Shown here piece after piece: positions 1 through 5,312 of a stretch of DNA of 10,936 bases (within the stretch, counting starts at the first letter, position 1; each line of letters begins with the position of its first letter). The DNA lies in contig CAZGYG010000090.1 in assembly GCA_964530335.1 (NCBI GenBank), positions 1-10,936 of the forward strand, written 5' to 3'. A program made the position numbers and the translations under genes. This DNA comes from VGDP01 sp964530335 (GTDB taxonomy: Bacteria; Pseudomonadota; Alphaproteobacteria; SP197). Below the pieces are notes generated by a model. That model was not told where the DNA came from. It searched no databases and saw only the letters and a list, made by a program, of their open reading frames with translations.

Positions 1-67
1 GATCGACGTGCCCAATCGTCCCAATGTTGCAGTGCGGCTTCGTCCGCTCGAACTTTTCCTTGGACAT
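1..67 (-). CDS. tuf: Elongation factor Tu, N-terminal fragment
   Basis: This is the first 22 codons of EF-Tu, the GTPase that delivers aminoacyl-tRNA to the ribosome; the rest lies beyond the window edge. The visible protein begins MSKEKFERTKPHCNIGTIGH, the nearly invariant EF-Tu start that leads into the GTP-binding P-loop (GHVDHGK). The ATG at 67 is preceded by a Shine-Dalgarno-like GAGG (72-75). tRNA-Gly and tRNA-Tyr lie immediately upstream on the same strand, the usual bacterial tRNA-tufB type of arrangement, so tuf is probably the last part of a tRNA-tuf transcript. Identity is certain from the N-terminus, but which of possible duplicate tuf copies this is cannot be told. Confidence 0.95.
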   Translation of the reverse strand, partial: MSKEKFERTKPHCNIGTIGHVD

Positions 68-133
68 GGTCCCTCGTGTCCCCTTGGTTCTCGATCGCGC
101 GACCCGGCCTTGGTGGCCAGGAGTTGGTCACCG

Positions 134-207
134 TGGAGCGGGTGACGGGAATCGAACCCGCGTAGCCAGCTTGGAAGGCTGGTGCTCTACCACTGAGCTA
201 CACCCGC
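134..207 (-). tRNA. tRNA-Gly (anticodon TCC)
   Basis: Read on the minus strand this forms a complete cloverleaf. The acceptor stem is GCGGGTG/CACCCGC, the D arm GCTC..GAGC, and the anticodon loop CTTCCAA reads TCC. The T arm contains GGTTCGATTCC, and the 3' CCA is encoded (134-136). It is 74 nt long including CCA. It sits 66 bp upstream of tuf and downstream of tRNA-Tyr in the same orientation, so it is probably cotranscribed with both. Confidence 0.97.
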
Positions 208-243
208 CTAGAATCCGCATGTTAGACGACGACGCTCGCTCGT

Positions 244-329
244 TGGTGGAGGGGGAAGGATTCGAACCTTCGTAGACGTACGTCGGCAGATTTACAGTCT
301 GCTGCCTTTGACCGCTCGGCCACCCCTCC
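244..329 (-). tRNA. tRNA-Tyr (anticodon GTA)
   Basis: This is a class II tRNA with a long variable arm, read on the minus strand. The acceptor stem is GGAGGGG/CCCCTCC, the anticodon loop CTGTAAA reads GTA, the T loop contains GGTTCGAATCC, and the 3' CCA is encoded (244-246). It is 86 nt including CCA. It is the first gene of the tRNA-Tyr / tRNA-Gly / tuf unit, with a sigma70-like promoter about 30-60 bp upstream of it. Confidence 0.97.
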
Positions 330-360
330 GGGATGTACCCTCGGCGCCGCGAAACCGCGC

Positions 361-388
361 AATATGAGGATTTTGCGGCTTATGTCAA
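361..388 (-). promoter_or_regulatory. Putative promoter of the tRNA-Tyr/tRNA-Gly/tuf unit
   Basis: On the minus strand a consensus -35 TTGACA (383-388) is followed by CATATT (361-366) at 16-bp spacing; overlapping hexamers ATATTG or TATTGC give 17 or 18. The AT-rich patch stands out in a very GC-rich region. The sequence after the -10 is GC-rich, as expected for a stringently controlled stable-RNA promoter. Transcription would start about 20-25 bp before tRNA-Tyr. The hexamers and spacing are seen; activity is inferred. Confidence 0.6.
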
Positions 389-441
389 CGCCGAAGGGGC
401 GCACCGACGCTCCCGCCCCGAGAATGCCCGGCGCCCGTTGG

Positions 442-470
442 TTGTCCTGAAATGTGCCTCAAACTATAAC
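442..470 (+). promoter_or_regulatory. Putative rlmB promoter, predicting a leaderless transcript
   Basis: TTGTCC (442-447) and TATAAC (465-470) are separated by exactly 17 bp. A start at the usual distance after the -10 would fall at about 477, only two bases before the rlmB ATG at 479. There is no convincing Shine-Dalgarno sequence before that ATG, so the mRNA should be leaderless or have a UTR of a few bases. Confidence 0.6.
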
Positions 471-478
471 GGCGGCGC

Positions 479-1300
479 ATGAACCGCAAGACGTTCCGAC
501 GCGGCGCCCGGACGCCCGCCAACCGGCCAGTCGCCCCCCGATTGGGCCCCTCTCGCGCCCTTTGGCTCTATGGCCACCACGCGGTGGCGGCCGCCCTGGC
601 CAATCCGCGCCGGTCGGTCCACGAGCTCGTGGCGACCGCCGCGGTCCTGGACCGGGCGCCGGAGCTCGCCCTGGCGCGGCCCGGGCTCGCCGTCCGCGTG
701 ACGGATCGGGCCCAGATTGGCGCGCTGCTGCCGCCCGGCGCGGTACACCAGGGACTCGCGCTCCGGGTCGAACCGCTGCCCGAACACAAGCTCGAAGACG
801 CGCTGGGCGCGGGGCGAGGAACCATCGTCGTCCTCGACCAGGTCACCGACCCGCACAACGTCGGCGCCGTCGTCCGCTCGGCGGCCGCATTCGGCGCCAC
901 CGCCGTGGTCGTCACGACACGGCACACGGCACCCGCCGGCGCGACCATGGCCAAATCGGCGTCCGGGGCGCTCGACATCGTTCCGCTGGTTCCCGTCGTC
1001 AACCTGGCACGCGCCCTGGAGGCGATCAAGCGCGCCGGGTACTGGTGCGTCGGGCTCGATGCGGCGGGCGAGGCCGAGCTCACGGCTGCGGCGCTCCCTG
1101 GCCCGGCGATCGCCCTGGTGCTCGGCGCCGAGGGCGAGGGCCTGCGCCGGCTCACGCGCGAGCACTGCGATGTCATCGCGCGTCTGCCGACCGTCGGGCG
1201 TCTGGTCAGCCTCAACGTCTCCACTGCCGCCGCGATTGCCCTTTATGTCTGCTTCACCGCCCTCGGCCCTACCCTTGCCCCGGCCGAGCCCTCCGCCTAG
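479..1300 (+). CDS. rlmB: 23S rRNA (guanosine-2'-O-)-methyltransferase RlmB, SpoU/TrmH family
   Basis: This 273-aa protein is an SPOUT-class methyltransferase that 2'-O-methylates a guanosine in 23S rRNA (G2251 in E. coli) using S-adenosylmethionine. An N-terminal substrate-binding part carries the family HQG (90-92). The knotted catalytic domain shows all three SpoU motifs: motif 1 DPHNVGAVVRSA (124-135, with N127 and R133), motif 2 LGAEGEGLRRLTREHCD (215-231) and motif 3 SLNVSTAAAI (244-253). It is about 30 residues longer than E. coli RlmB because of a basic N-terminal tail with several Arg and Lys and no family motifs. The ATG at 479 is the first start in frame and directly follows a good promoter without a Shine-Dalgarno site, so it is probably translated from a leaderless mRNA. 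tRNA-Thr follows 14 bp downstream and may be cotranscribed. Confidence 0.93.
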   Translation: MNRKTFRRGARTPANRPVAPRLGPSRALWLYGHHAVAAALANPRRSVHELVATAAVLDRAPELALARPGLAVRVTDRAQIGALLPPGAVHQGLALRVEPLPEHKLEDALGAGRGTIVVLDQVTDPHNVGAVVRSAAAFGATAVVVTTRHTAPAGATMAKSASGALDIVPLVPVVNLARALEAIKRAGYWCVGLDAAGEAELTAAALPGPAIALVLGAEGEGLRRLTREHCDVIARLPTVGRLVSLNVSTAAAIALYVCFTALGPTLAPAEPSA

Positions 1301-1314
1301 CTTGCCGCCGGCGC

Positions 1315-1386
1315 GCCGGATTAGCTCAGTGGTAGAGCAACTGCCTTGTAAGCAGTAGGTCGTCGGTTCAAGTCCGACATCCGGCT
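1315..1386 (+). tRNA. tRNA-Thr (anticodon TGT)
   Basis: This is a complete cloverleaf: acceptor GCCGGAT/ATCCGGC, D arm GCTC..GAGC, anticodon stem ACTGC/GCAGT with loop CTTGTAA reading TGT, and T arm GTCGG/CCGAC. It is 72 nt to the discriminator base T. The next bases are CGCC, so 3' CCA is not encoded, unlike the tRNA-Gly and tRNA-Tyr genes here, and must be added by CCA-transferase. No promoter was seen between rlmB and this gene. Confidence 0.96.
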
Positions 1387-1431
1387 CGCCCGCACCAAGG
1401 CATTGTTAACCAATCGCGTGCACTCTGCCGG

Positions 1432-1450
1432 GTCAAATCTCTGATTTGAC
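1432..1450. promoter_or_regulatory. 19-bp perfect palindrome, operator-like
   Basis: GTCAAATCTCTGATTTGAC consists of two perfect 8-bp inverted arms around TCT. It is AT-rich within a GC-rich background and sits about 30 bp upstream of the likely start of the receiver-like gene. Its right arm contains TTGAC and runs into TTGACG (1446-1451), which resembles a -35 element. It could bind a dimeric regulator, or form a short RNA hairpin. No T-run follows, so a terminator for tRNA-Thr is less likely. Confidence 0.5.
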
Positions 1451-1481
1451 GCGACAAACTCGCTGTACCGCGAGGTTCATG

Positions 1482-2000
1482 ATGGCCGGCACCTGGCTTT
1501 CCCGATCGTTACCCCGCGCGCTGATCGTTACCGCCGACGACGCGATGGCCCGCGCCGCGGTCGAAGGGGCGAAGGCGCTCCGCGCCGTCGCGACCGAGCG
1601 ACTCGGCCGCCTGGACCGCGTCGTGCCGACGATCGCCGCGAGCCGCGCCAACCTCTTGATCGCCGAGATGGAGCCGGGCAGCGATGACGCCAGGGCCATC
1701 GTCCGCCGGCTTCGCACGCCCGGTCTGACGCCGTCGCCCCACATCGTCATCGTCGCCGTTTGCTCACCGTTGGCGCGCGCCGACGTCATACGGGCGATCC
1801 GCCTGGGCATCGACTTGCTGATCGTCAGGCCGCTGGAGACGCGCACCTTGATCGAGCGCTTCGAGGCGCTGGTGCGCAACCCGCCCCGACCGATCGAGGT
1901 GCGAACCTACATCGGCCCGGATCGCCGGCGCGCCCCCGACCAGGCCTATGCCGGGGTCAACCGCCGCCATGACGCGGAGCGCGCGCTGGCGACGGCGTAG
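1482..2000 (+). CDS. Degenerate response-regulator receiver (pseudo-receiver) protein
   Basis: This 172-aa single-domain protein has a CheY-like alternating beta/alpha pattern: a first strand ALIVTADD (13-20), a third strand NLLIAEME (57-64), HIVIVAV (87-93) and a fifth strand LLIVRPLE (112-119). It ends with IGPDRRR (144-150), a tail typical of alphaproteobacterial PleD/CheY-like receivers. The phosphoacceptor Asp appears replaced by Glu62 and the conserved Lys by Arg116, so phosphorylation is doubtful; Glu may mimic the active state. There is no output domain. Starts at TTG 1446 and ATG 1479 are in frame. I chose ATG 1482 because GAGG (1472-1475) lies 6 bp before it and TTG 1446 falls inside the palindrome. 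The M24 gene follows 49 bp downstream on the same strand. The family assignment rests on pattern, not on strong identity. Confidence 0.75.
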   Translation: MAGTWLSRSLPRALIVTADDAMARAAVEGAKALRAVATERLGRLDRVVPTIAASRANLLIAEMEPGSDDARAIVRRLRTPGLTPSPHIVIVAVCSPLARADVIRAIRLGIDLLIVRPLETRTLIERFEALVRNPPRPIEVRTYIGPDRRRAPDQAYAGVNRRHDAERALATA

Positions 2001-2049
2001 GGCCGATTCATGCTCTAGGATCGACGGTTGAGCGCAGCCGAGGCGCGCC

Positions 2050-3216
2050 ATGACCCCGACGTACGCCGCGTTCCCCATCGACGAGCACCACGAGCGCCTG
2101 GCGCGAGCCCGCGTGGCGCTGCGCGCGGCCGGCTTCGACGGCTGCGTCAGCGTCGCGCCGGAGCACCACTACTACCTGGCCGGGTACGATTCCTGGGTCG
2201 GCGTCAATTGCCCCCAGGCGCTCGTCTTCGCCACGGACGACACCGCGCCGGTCCTGATCGTGCGCGATGTCGATCGCCCGCTGGTGGCCGAGACGTCATG
2301 GGTCGATGACGTTCGCACCTACCGGCTTCACGACCAGGACCCAGCCGAGGCCATCGCCGCGACCACGAAGTCCGTCGGGCTGGGCCAGGGGCGGCTCGGC
2401 ATCGAATCCCAATCCTACGCGCTTTCCCACGCCTTCGGCGCGCGCCTCGCCCAAGCGCTTCAACCGGCGACGCTCGACGACGCCACCGCGATCCTGGGCG
2501 AGCTGCGCGTCATCAAGTCGGCGCGCGAGATGGTTTATCTCGGCCGAGCGGCGCGCCACGCCCAGGCCGGCCTCGAAGCCTTCCGCGCCAACGCCAAGGT
2601 CGGCACGACCGAGATCGCGCTGGCCGGAGCGATCGAGCGCGCGCTGCGCGACAGCGGCGGCGACTATGGCGCGATCCCGACCGAGCTCGCCGGCGGGCCG
2701 CGCTCCGCCGGCGGCCACGCCACGCCGATGGCGCGCGCCATCGCGTCCGGCGACTTGACCCACGCCGAGTTCGCCGGAGTCGAGCGGCGCTACCACGCGG
2801 TAGCCATCCACACGGTCGCGGCGGGCGCGCCGCGCCCCGTCCAGCACGAGCTTTACGAAGCGGCGCGTGCCTCGCTGGCCGCCGGCATCGCCGCCGTGGC
2901 GCCCGGCGTGCCGGTCGACGCGGTCGAGGAAGCCTCGCTCGTCCCCTTGCGTGCCGTTGGGCTCGAGCAGCGCGCCATGATGCGGTTCGGCTACGGCATC
3001 GGCATCGCCTATCCGCCGATCTGGCTCGAAACGCTCCAGATTTCCCGCGGCGTCCAGCGCACGTTGGCGCCCGGCATGGTGTTCGTGCTGCACGCCTGCC
3101 TCGAGCTTCCCGAGGATGGCCTTGGCGTGGTCCAGGGCGGCACCTACGCCCTGACCGACGGTGGGCTCACCATGCTGGTCGGCGGCGGCGACGTGCCGCT
3201 CGACGTCATCGGCTGA
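2050..3216 (+). CDS. M24 (pita-bread fold) creatinase/ectoine-hydrolase-like protein, probably metal-free
   Basis: This 388-aa protein has the two-part layout of creatinase and prolidase proteins: an N-terminal creatinase domain (about 10-150) and a C-terminal M24 domain (about 160-388). Family-like stretches include LRVIKSAREM (152-161), GGPRSAGGHA (215-224), GDLTHAEFAGVERRYHA (234-250), RFGYGIGIAYPPIWLE (312-327) and LAPGMVFVLHA (339-349). The YPPxWxE pattern recalls ectoine hydrolase (DoeA)-like members. By eye, the five M24 metal ligands correspond to E240, V251, Y315, H348 and G363, so a dinuclear metal site is unlikely. H223 aligns with the catalytic His of metal-independent creatinase. 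The substrate is therefore probably a C-N bond in a small molecule, or unknown; 'Xaa-Pro aminopeptidase' would be a misleading name. An AGG-type Shine-Dalgarno site (about 2040-2043) precedes the ATG by 6 bp. Confidence 0.85.
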   Translation: MTPTYAAFPIDEHHERLARARVALRAAGFDGCVSVAPEHHYYLAGYDSWVGVNCPQALVFATDDTAPVLIVRDVDRPLVAETSWVDDVRTYRLHDQDPAEAIAATTKSVGLGQGRLGIESQSYALSHAFGARLAQALQPATLDDATAILGELRVIKSAREMVYLGRAARHAQAGLEAFRANAKVGTTEIALAGAIERALRDSGGDYGAIPTELAGGPRSAGGHATPMARAIASGDLTHAEFAGVERRYHAVAIHTVAAGAPRPVQHELYEAARASLAAGIAAVAPGVPVDAVEEASLVPLRAVGLEQRAMMRFGYGIGIAYPPIWLETLQISRGVQRTLAPGMVFVLHACLELPEDGLGVVQGGTYALTDGGLTMLVGGGDVPLDVIG

Positions 3217-3225
3217 ACCCGCCGT

Positions 3226-3423
3226 TCACGGCTTGGGCTTCGGCTCCGGCATGACGACCGTGACGCAGGTCACCTGGTAGCTCAGGTTGTCCGTATTCTC
3301 GGCGAGCGAGGCCTCGATGGCCGGGACCATGCGCTCGCACACGGCGAGCGACGGCATCGGCGTGACGTAGGCGCTGAGCCCCCACACCGTGAACGACGTC
3401 ACCAGGGCGACGACGACCTCCAT
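3226..3423 (-). CDS. Small exported or membrane-anchored protein, function unknown
   Basis: This 65-aa protein begins with a hydrophobic segment (about residues 2-20, VVVALVTSFTVWGLSAYV), either an uncleaved signal anchor or a signal peptide lacking a basic n-region. The remainder is soluble, has two cysteines (C29, C53) that could form a disulfide outside the cytoplasm, and ends in a charged Pro/Lys tail (PEPKPKP). I recognise no family. A strong Shine-Dalgarno GGAGG lies about 7 bp upstream of the ATG, which supports a real gene despite its size. It is 49 bp downstream of the SET-domain gene on the same strand, with a small hairpin between. Its stop lies 9 bp from the stop of the convergent M24 gene. 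Confidence 0.65.
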   Translation of the reverse strand: MEVVVALVTSFTVWGLSAYVTPMPSLAVCERMVPAIEASLAENTDNLSYQVTCVTVVMPEPKPKP

Positions 3424-3441
3424 GGCTTGCCTCCGTTGTGG

Positions 3442-3457
3442 CGGGCGGAAACGCCCG
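3442..3457 (-). other. Small GC hairpin between the SET and exported-protein genes
   Basis: A perfect 6-bp inverted repeat (CGGGCG/CGCCCG) has a 4-nt loop, TTTC on the minus strand, 16 bp past the SET stop. No T-run follows, so it is not a canonical intrinsic terminator. It could be an RNA-stabilising or attenuating hairpin between the two genes. Confidence 0.35.
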
Positions 3458-3472
3458 TCGCCGGCCGCCCGC

Positions 3473-3889
3473 TCAGATGCGGCAGCGGTTCTCCACGTCG
3501 CACCAGCACTCGATGCCTTCGCTCACCACGTCTATCTTGCGGTAGTCCAGCGTGACCTGCTCGCCCGCGCGGATGTGCCGGCTGGCGACCATGACGACGC
3601 CTTTCTTGAGGCTCGAGTTGGGCGAGCAACTGTGGTTGGCGAAGTCGACGCCGTCGAAGCCGTCGACCGGCGCCAGCGCGAGCACCGCGTCGCCGACGCG
3701 GCGAAGCTGAAACAGGTCCTTGAAGCCGTGCGGCTCGGACTGCAAGCGCCCGTCGGCCCCGATCGCGAACAGCTTGGCGCGGCCATCGAAGCAGCCGATC
3801 ACCGTGCCCCGGGGGATGCTCTTGCGGGCGAACAAGCCATGCTCATGGTTCCCATTCGGATGGACCTCGACGACGTCCCACATGGTCAT
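3473..3889 (-). CDS. SET domain-containing protein (putative protein-lysine methyltransferase)
   Basis: This compact 138-aa SET protein probably transfers methyl groups from S-adenosylmethionine to a lysine. Visible landmarks are the opening HGLFARKSIPRGTVIG (17-32), the SAM-site motif FANHSCSPNSSL (83-94) and the catalytic-core GEQVTLDY (109-116) with the conserved Tyr116. A post-SET-like cysteine cluster, C128-x-C130-x5-C136, together with C88 of NHSC could bind one zinc; the usual spacing is CxCx4C, so this one is a residue longer. The start is uncertain. GTG 3907 and GTG 3895 are also in frame, but GTG 3907 is almost on top of the GAGGG sequence, so I prefer ATG 3889 (ATG 3883 is also possible). 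The gene diverges from the dadA-like operon. The target is unknown; an alphaproteobacterium has no eukaryotic-type histones, so a ribosomal or DNA-binding protein is plausible. Confidence 0.85.
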   Translation of the reverse strand: MTMWDVVEVHPNGNHEHGLFARKSIPRGTVIGCFDGRAKLFAIGADGRLQSEPHGFKDLFQLRRVGDAVLALAPVDGFDGVDFANHSCSPNSSLKKGVVMVASRHIRAGEQVTLDYRKIDVVSEGIECWCDVENRCRI

Positions 3890-3970
3890 GCTCACGGCGT
3901 AGCCCACCCTCGGGTTGTTCGATGGGCAACGACATTAGCGCCGGCCTCGCTCGATTCAAGAATCATGTGC

Positions 3971-3999
3971 GTCGCCGACGAAGATTTTTCGTCGCCGGC
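3971..3999. promoter_or_regulatory. Inverted repeat in the divergent SET/dadA-like intergenic region
   Basis: The arms CGACGAA (3976-3982) and TTCGTCG (3988-3994) are perfect 7-bp inverted repeats around a 5-nt AT-rich centre. Across one C-C mismatch the stem extends by four more pairs, including a G-T wobble, to 3971/3999. Lying between divergent genes, it could be an operator for either, or an RNA hairpin in the leader of the plus-strand operon. A weak promoter-like pair TTGAAT and TAATGT (16-bp spacing) faces the SET gene in the same interval. Confidence 0.4.
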
Positions 4000-4017
4000 A
4001 CCGGGTGCGCCGACGCG

Positions 4018-4036
4018 CCGCTTGGGCTACAAGCGG
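4018..4036 (+). promoter_or_regulatory. Hairpin covering the ribosome-binding region of the dadA-like gene
   Basis: CCGCTTG (4018-4024) pairs perfectly with CAAGCGG (4030-4036) around a 5-nt loop and ends 4 bases before the ATG at 4041. The 3' arm contains the only weak Shine-Dalgarno-like bases (GCGGA). If the transcript folds this way, ribosome access to the first gene of the operon would be reduced. Confidence 0.45.
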
Positions 4037-4040
4037 AACC

Positions 4041-5297
4041 ATGGCTCAGACGGCGGAACAGCGGCGCAAGGTCGTGGTCATCGGCGCCGGCGTCGTCGGC
4101 GCGGCGACGGCGTGCTGGCTGCTGCGCGACGGCCACGACGTGACGCTGCTCGACCGACTCGGGCCGGGCGAGGCGACCTCGTTCGGCAACGCCGGCGCCA
4201 TCAGCCCCGGCTCGGTCGAGCCGCTCGGCCACCCGGGCATGCTGTGGCAGGTGCCCGGCTGGCTGATGGACCCGCGTGGGCCCCTGACGATCCGCTGGCG
4301 CCACCTGCCGCGCCTGGCGCCGTGGCTCCTCGGGCTCATGCGCGCCTCGACGCCGGCCCGCTTCGCCCGCATCGCCGCCGAGCTCGCGACCTACCTGCCC
4401 CACGCGCTCGAGGCGTGGCGGCCTCTGCTGGCCGAGGCCGGGCTCGAGGGCCTGATGCGCCAGGACGGCCTGCTGTGGGTGTTCGGTTCCGAACGGGCGC
4501 TGGCCCATGGACGCGCCAGCCTCGATCTGCGGCGCCGTTACGGCGCCGTCGTCCAGGACATACCGGCGGCCGAGCTGCGCCAGGTCGAGCCGGCGCTCGG
4601 CCCGGGCTTCCTGGGCGGCGCCCTGGTGCCCGACAGCGCCCGGGTGCTCGATCCCGGCGGCCTTGTCGTCGGCCTGGCCCGGCACGCGCTCGGGCGCGGC
4701 GCCCGCATCGCGCGGGCCGAGGCGCGCGGCTTCGACTTCGGGCCCGACGGCCCGCGCGCCGTGCTGACCGACGCCGGTGCCATCCCGGCCGACGCGATCG
4801 TGGTCGCCGCCGGGGCGTGGTCGCACCGGCTCGCCCGACGGCTCGGCAACCGGGTGCCGCTCGAGACCGAGCGCGGCTACCACGTCACCATCCCCGATCC
4901 GGGCGTCATGCCCCGGCGCATGGTCATGCCTTATGGCGAAGGCTTCATCGCCACGCCCATGGCCATGGGGCTGCGCGTCGCCGGCACGGTCGAGCTGGCC
5001 TCGCTCGATGCGCCGCCGGACTGGCGCCGCGCCGAAGTCCTGCTGGCCAAGGCGCGCGCCCTGTTACCCGGACTGCGCGCCGACGGCACGACCCGCTGGA
5101 TGGGGCACCGGCCTTCGCTGCCCGACAGCAAGCCGGTGATAAGCCGCTCGCCGGTCCACGCCAACGTGTTCTATGCTTTCGGCCACGGCCACCTGGGCCT
5201 GACCGGCGCCGCCATCACCGGTCGCCTGATCGGGGACCTGGTGGCCGGCCGGCCACCCGCGGTCGACCTGGCGCCATTCCGGGTCGACCGCTTCTGA
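4041..5297 (+). CDS. DadA-like FAD-dependent D-amino-acid dehydrogenase/oxidoreductase (DAO family)
   Basis: This 418-aa flavoprotein has the size of DadA (E. coli 432 aa), which oxidatively deaminates D-amino acids and passes electrons to the respiratory chain. The N-terminal Rossmann motif is VVVIGAGVVGAATA (11-24, GxGxxG at 15-20), with acidic D38 at the end of the second strand binding the ribose of FAD. SFGNAGAISPGSVEPLGHPG (48-67) is the DadA-type signature. The C-terminal GHGHLGLTGA and the residues after it form the second FAD contact. GTG 4005 is in frame, but ATG 4041 fits DadA N-termini and the upstream hairpin. The aminotransferase gene follows after 15 bp and the DMT transporter after that, so all three are probably cotranscribed. 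The substrate is not determined: D-amino acids are the default, but hydroxyproline, glycine or other amine oxidoreductases share this fold. Confidence 0.88.
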   Translation: MAQTAEQRRKVVVIGAGVVGAATACWLLRDGHDVTLLDRLGPGEATSFGNAGAISPGSVEPLGHPGMLWQVPGWLMDPRGPLTIRWRHLPRLAPWLLGLMRASTPARFARIAAELATYLPHALEAWRPLLAEAGLEGLMRQDGLLWVFGSERALAHGRASLDLRRRYGAVVQDIPAAELRQVEPALGPGFLGGALVPDSARVLDPGGLVVGLARHALGRGARIARAEARGFDFGPDGPRAVLTDAGAIPADAIVVAAGAWSHRLARRLGNRVPLETERGYHVTIPDPGVMPRRMVMPYGEGFIATPMAMGLRVAGTVELASLDAPPDWRRAEVLLAKARALLPGLRADGTTRWMGHRPSLPDSKPVISRSPVHANVFYAFGHGHLGLTGAAITGRLIGDLVAGRPPAVDLAPFRVDRF

Positions 5298-5312
5298 CAG
5301 GAGCGAACCGTC

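Noticed and set aside
454..1335. A 293-residue plus-strand reading frame, and minus-strand frames of 233 and 218 residues, over rlmB
   Set aside because: Very Arg/Gly/Pro-rich low-complexity translations, as expected for off-frames of GC-rich DNA. The rlmB frame carries all three SpoU motifs.
1387..1431. Possible intrinsic terminator after tRNA-Thr (imperfect palindrome around GTTAAC)
   Set aside because: The pairing is short, centred on a 6-bp palindrome, with no GC stem and no T-run.
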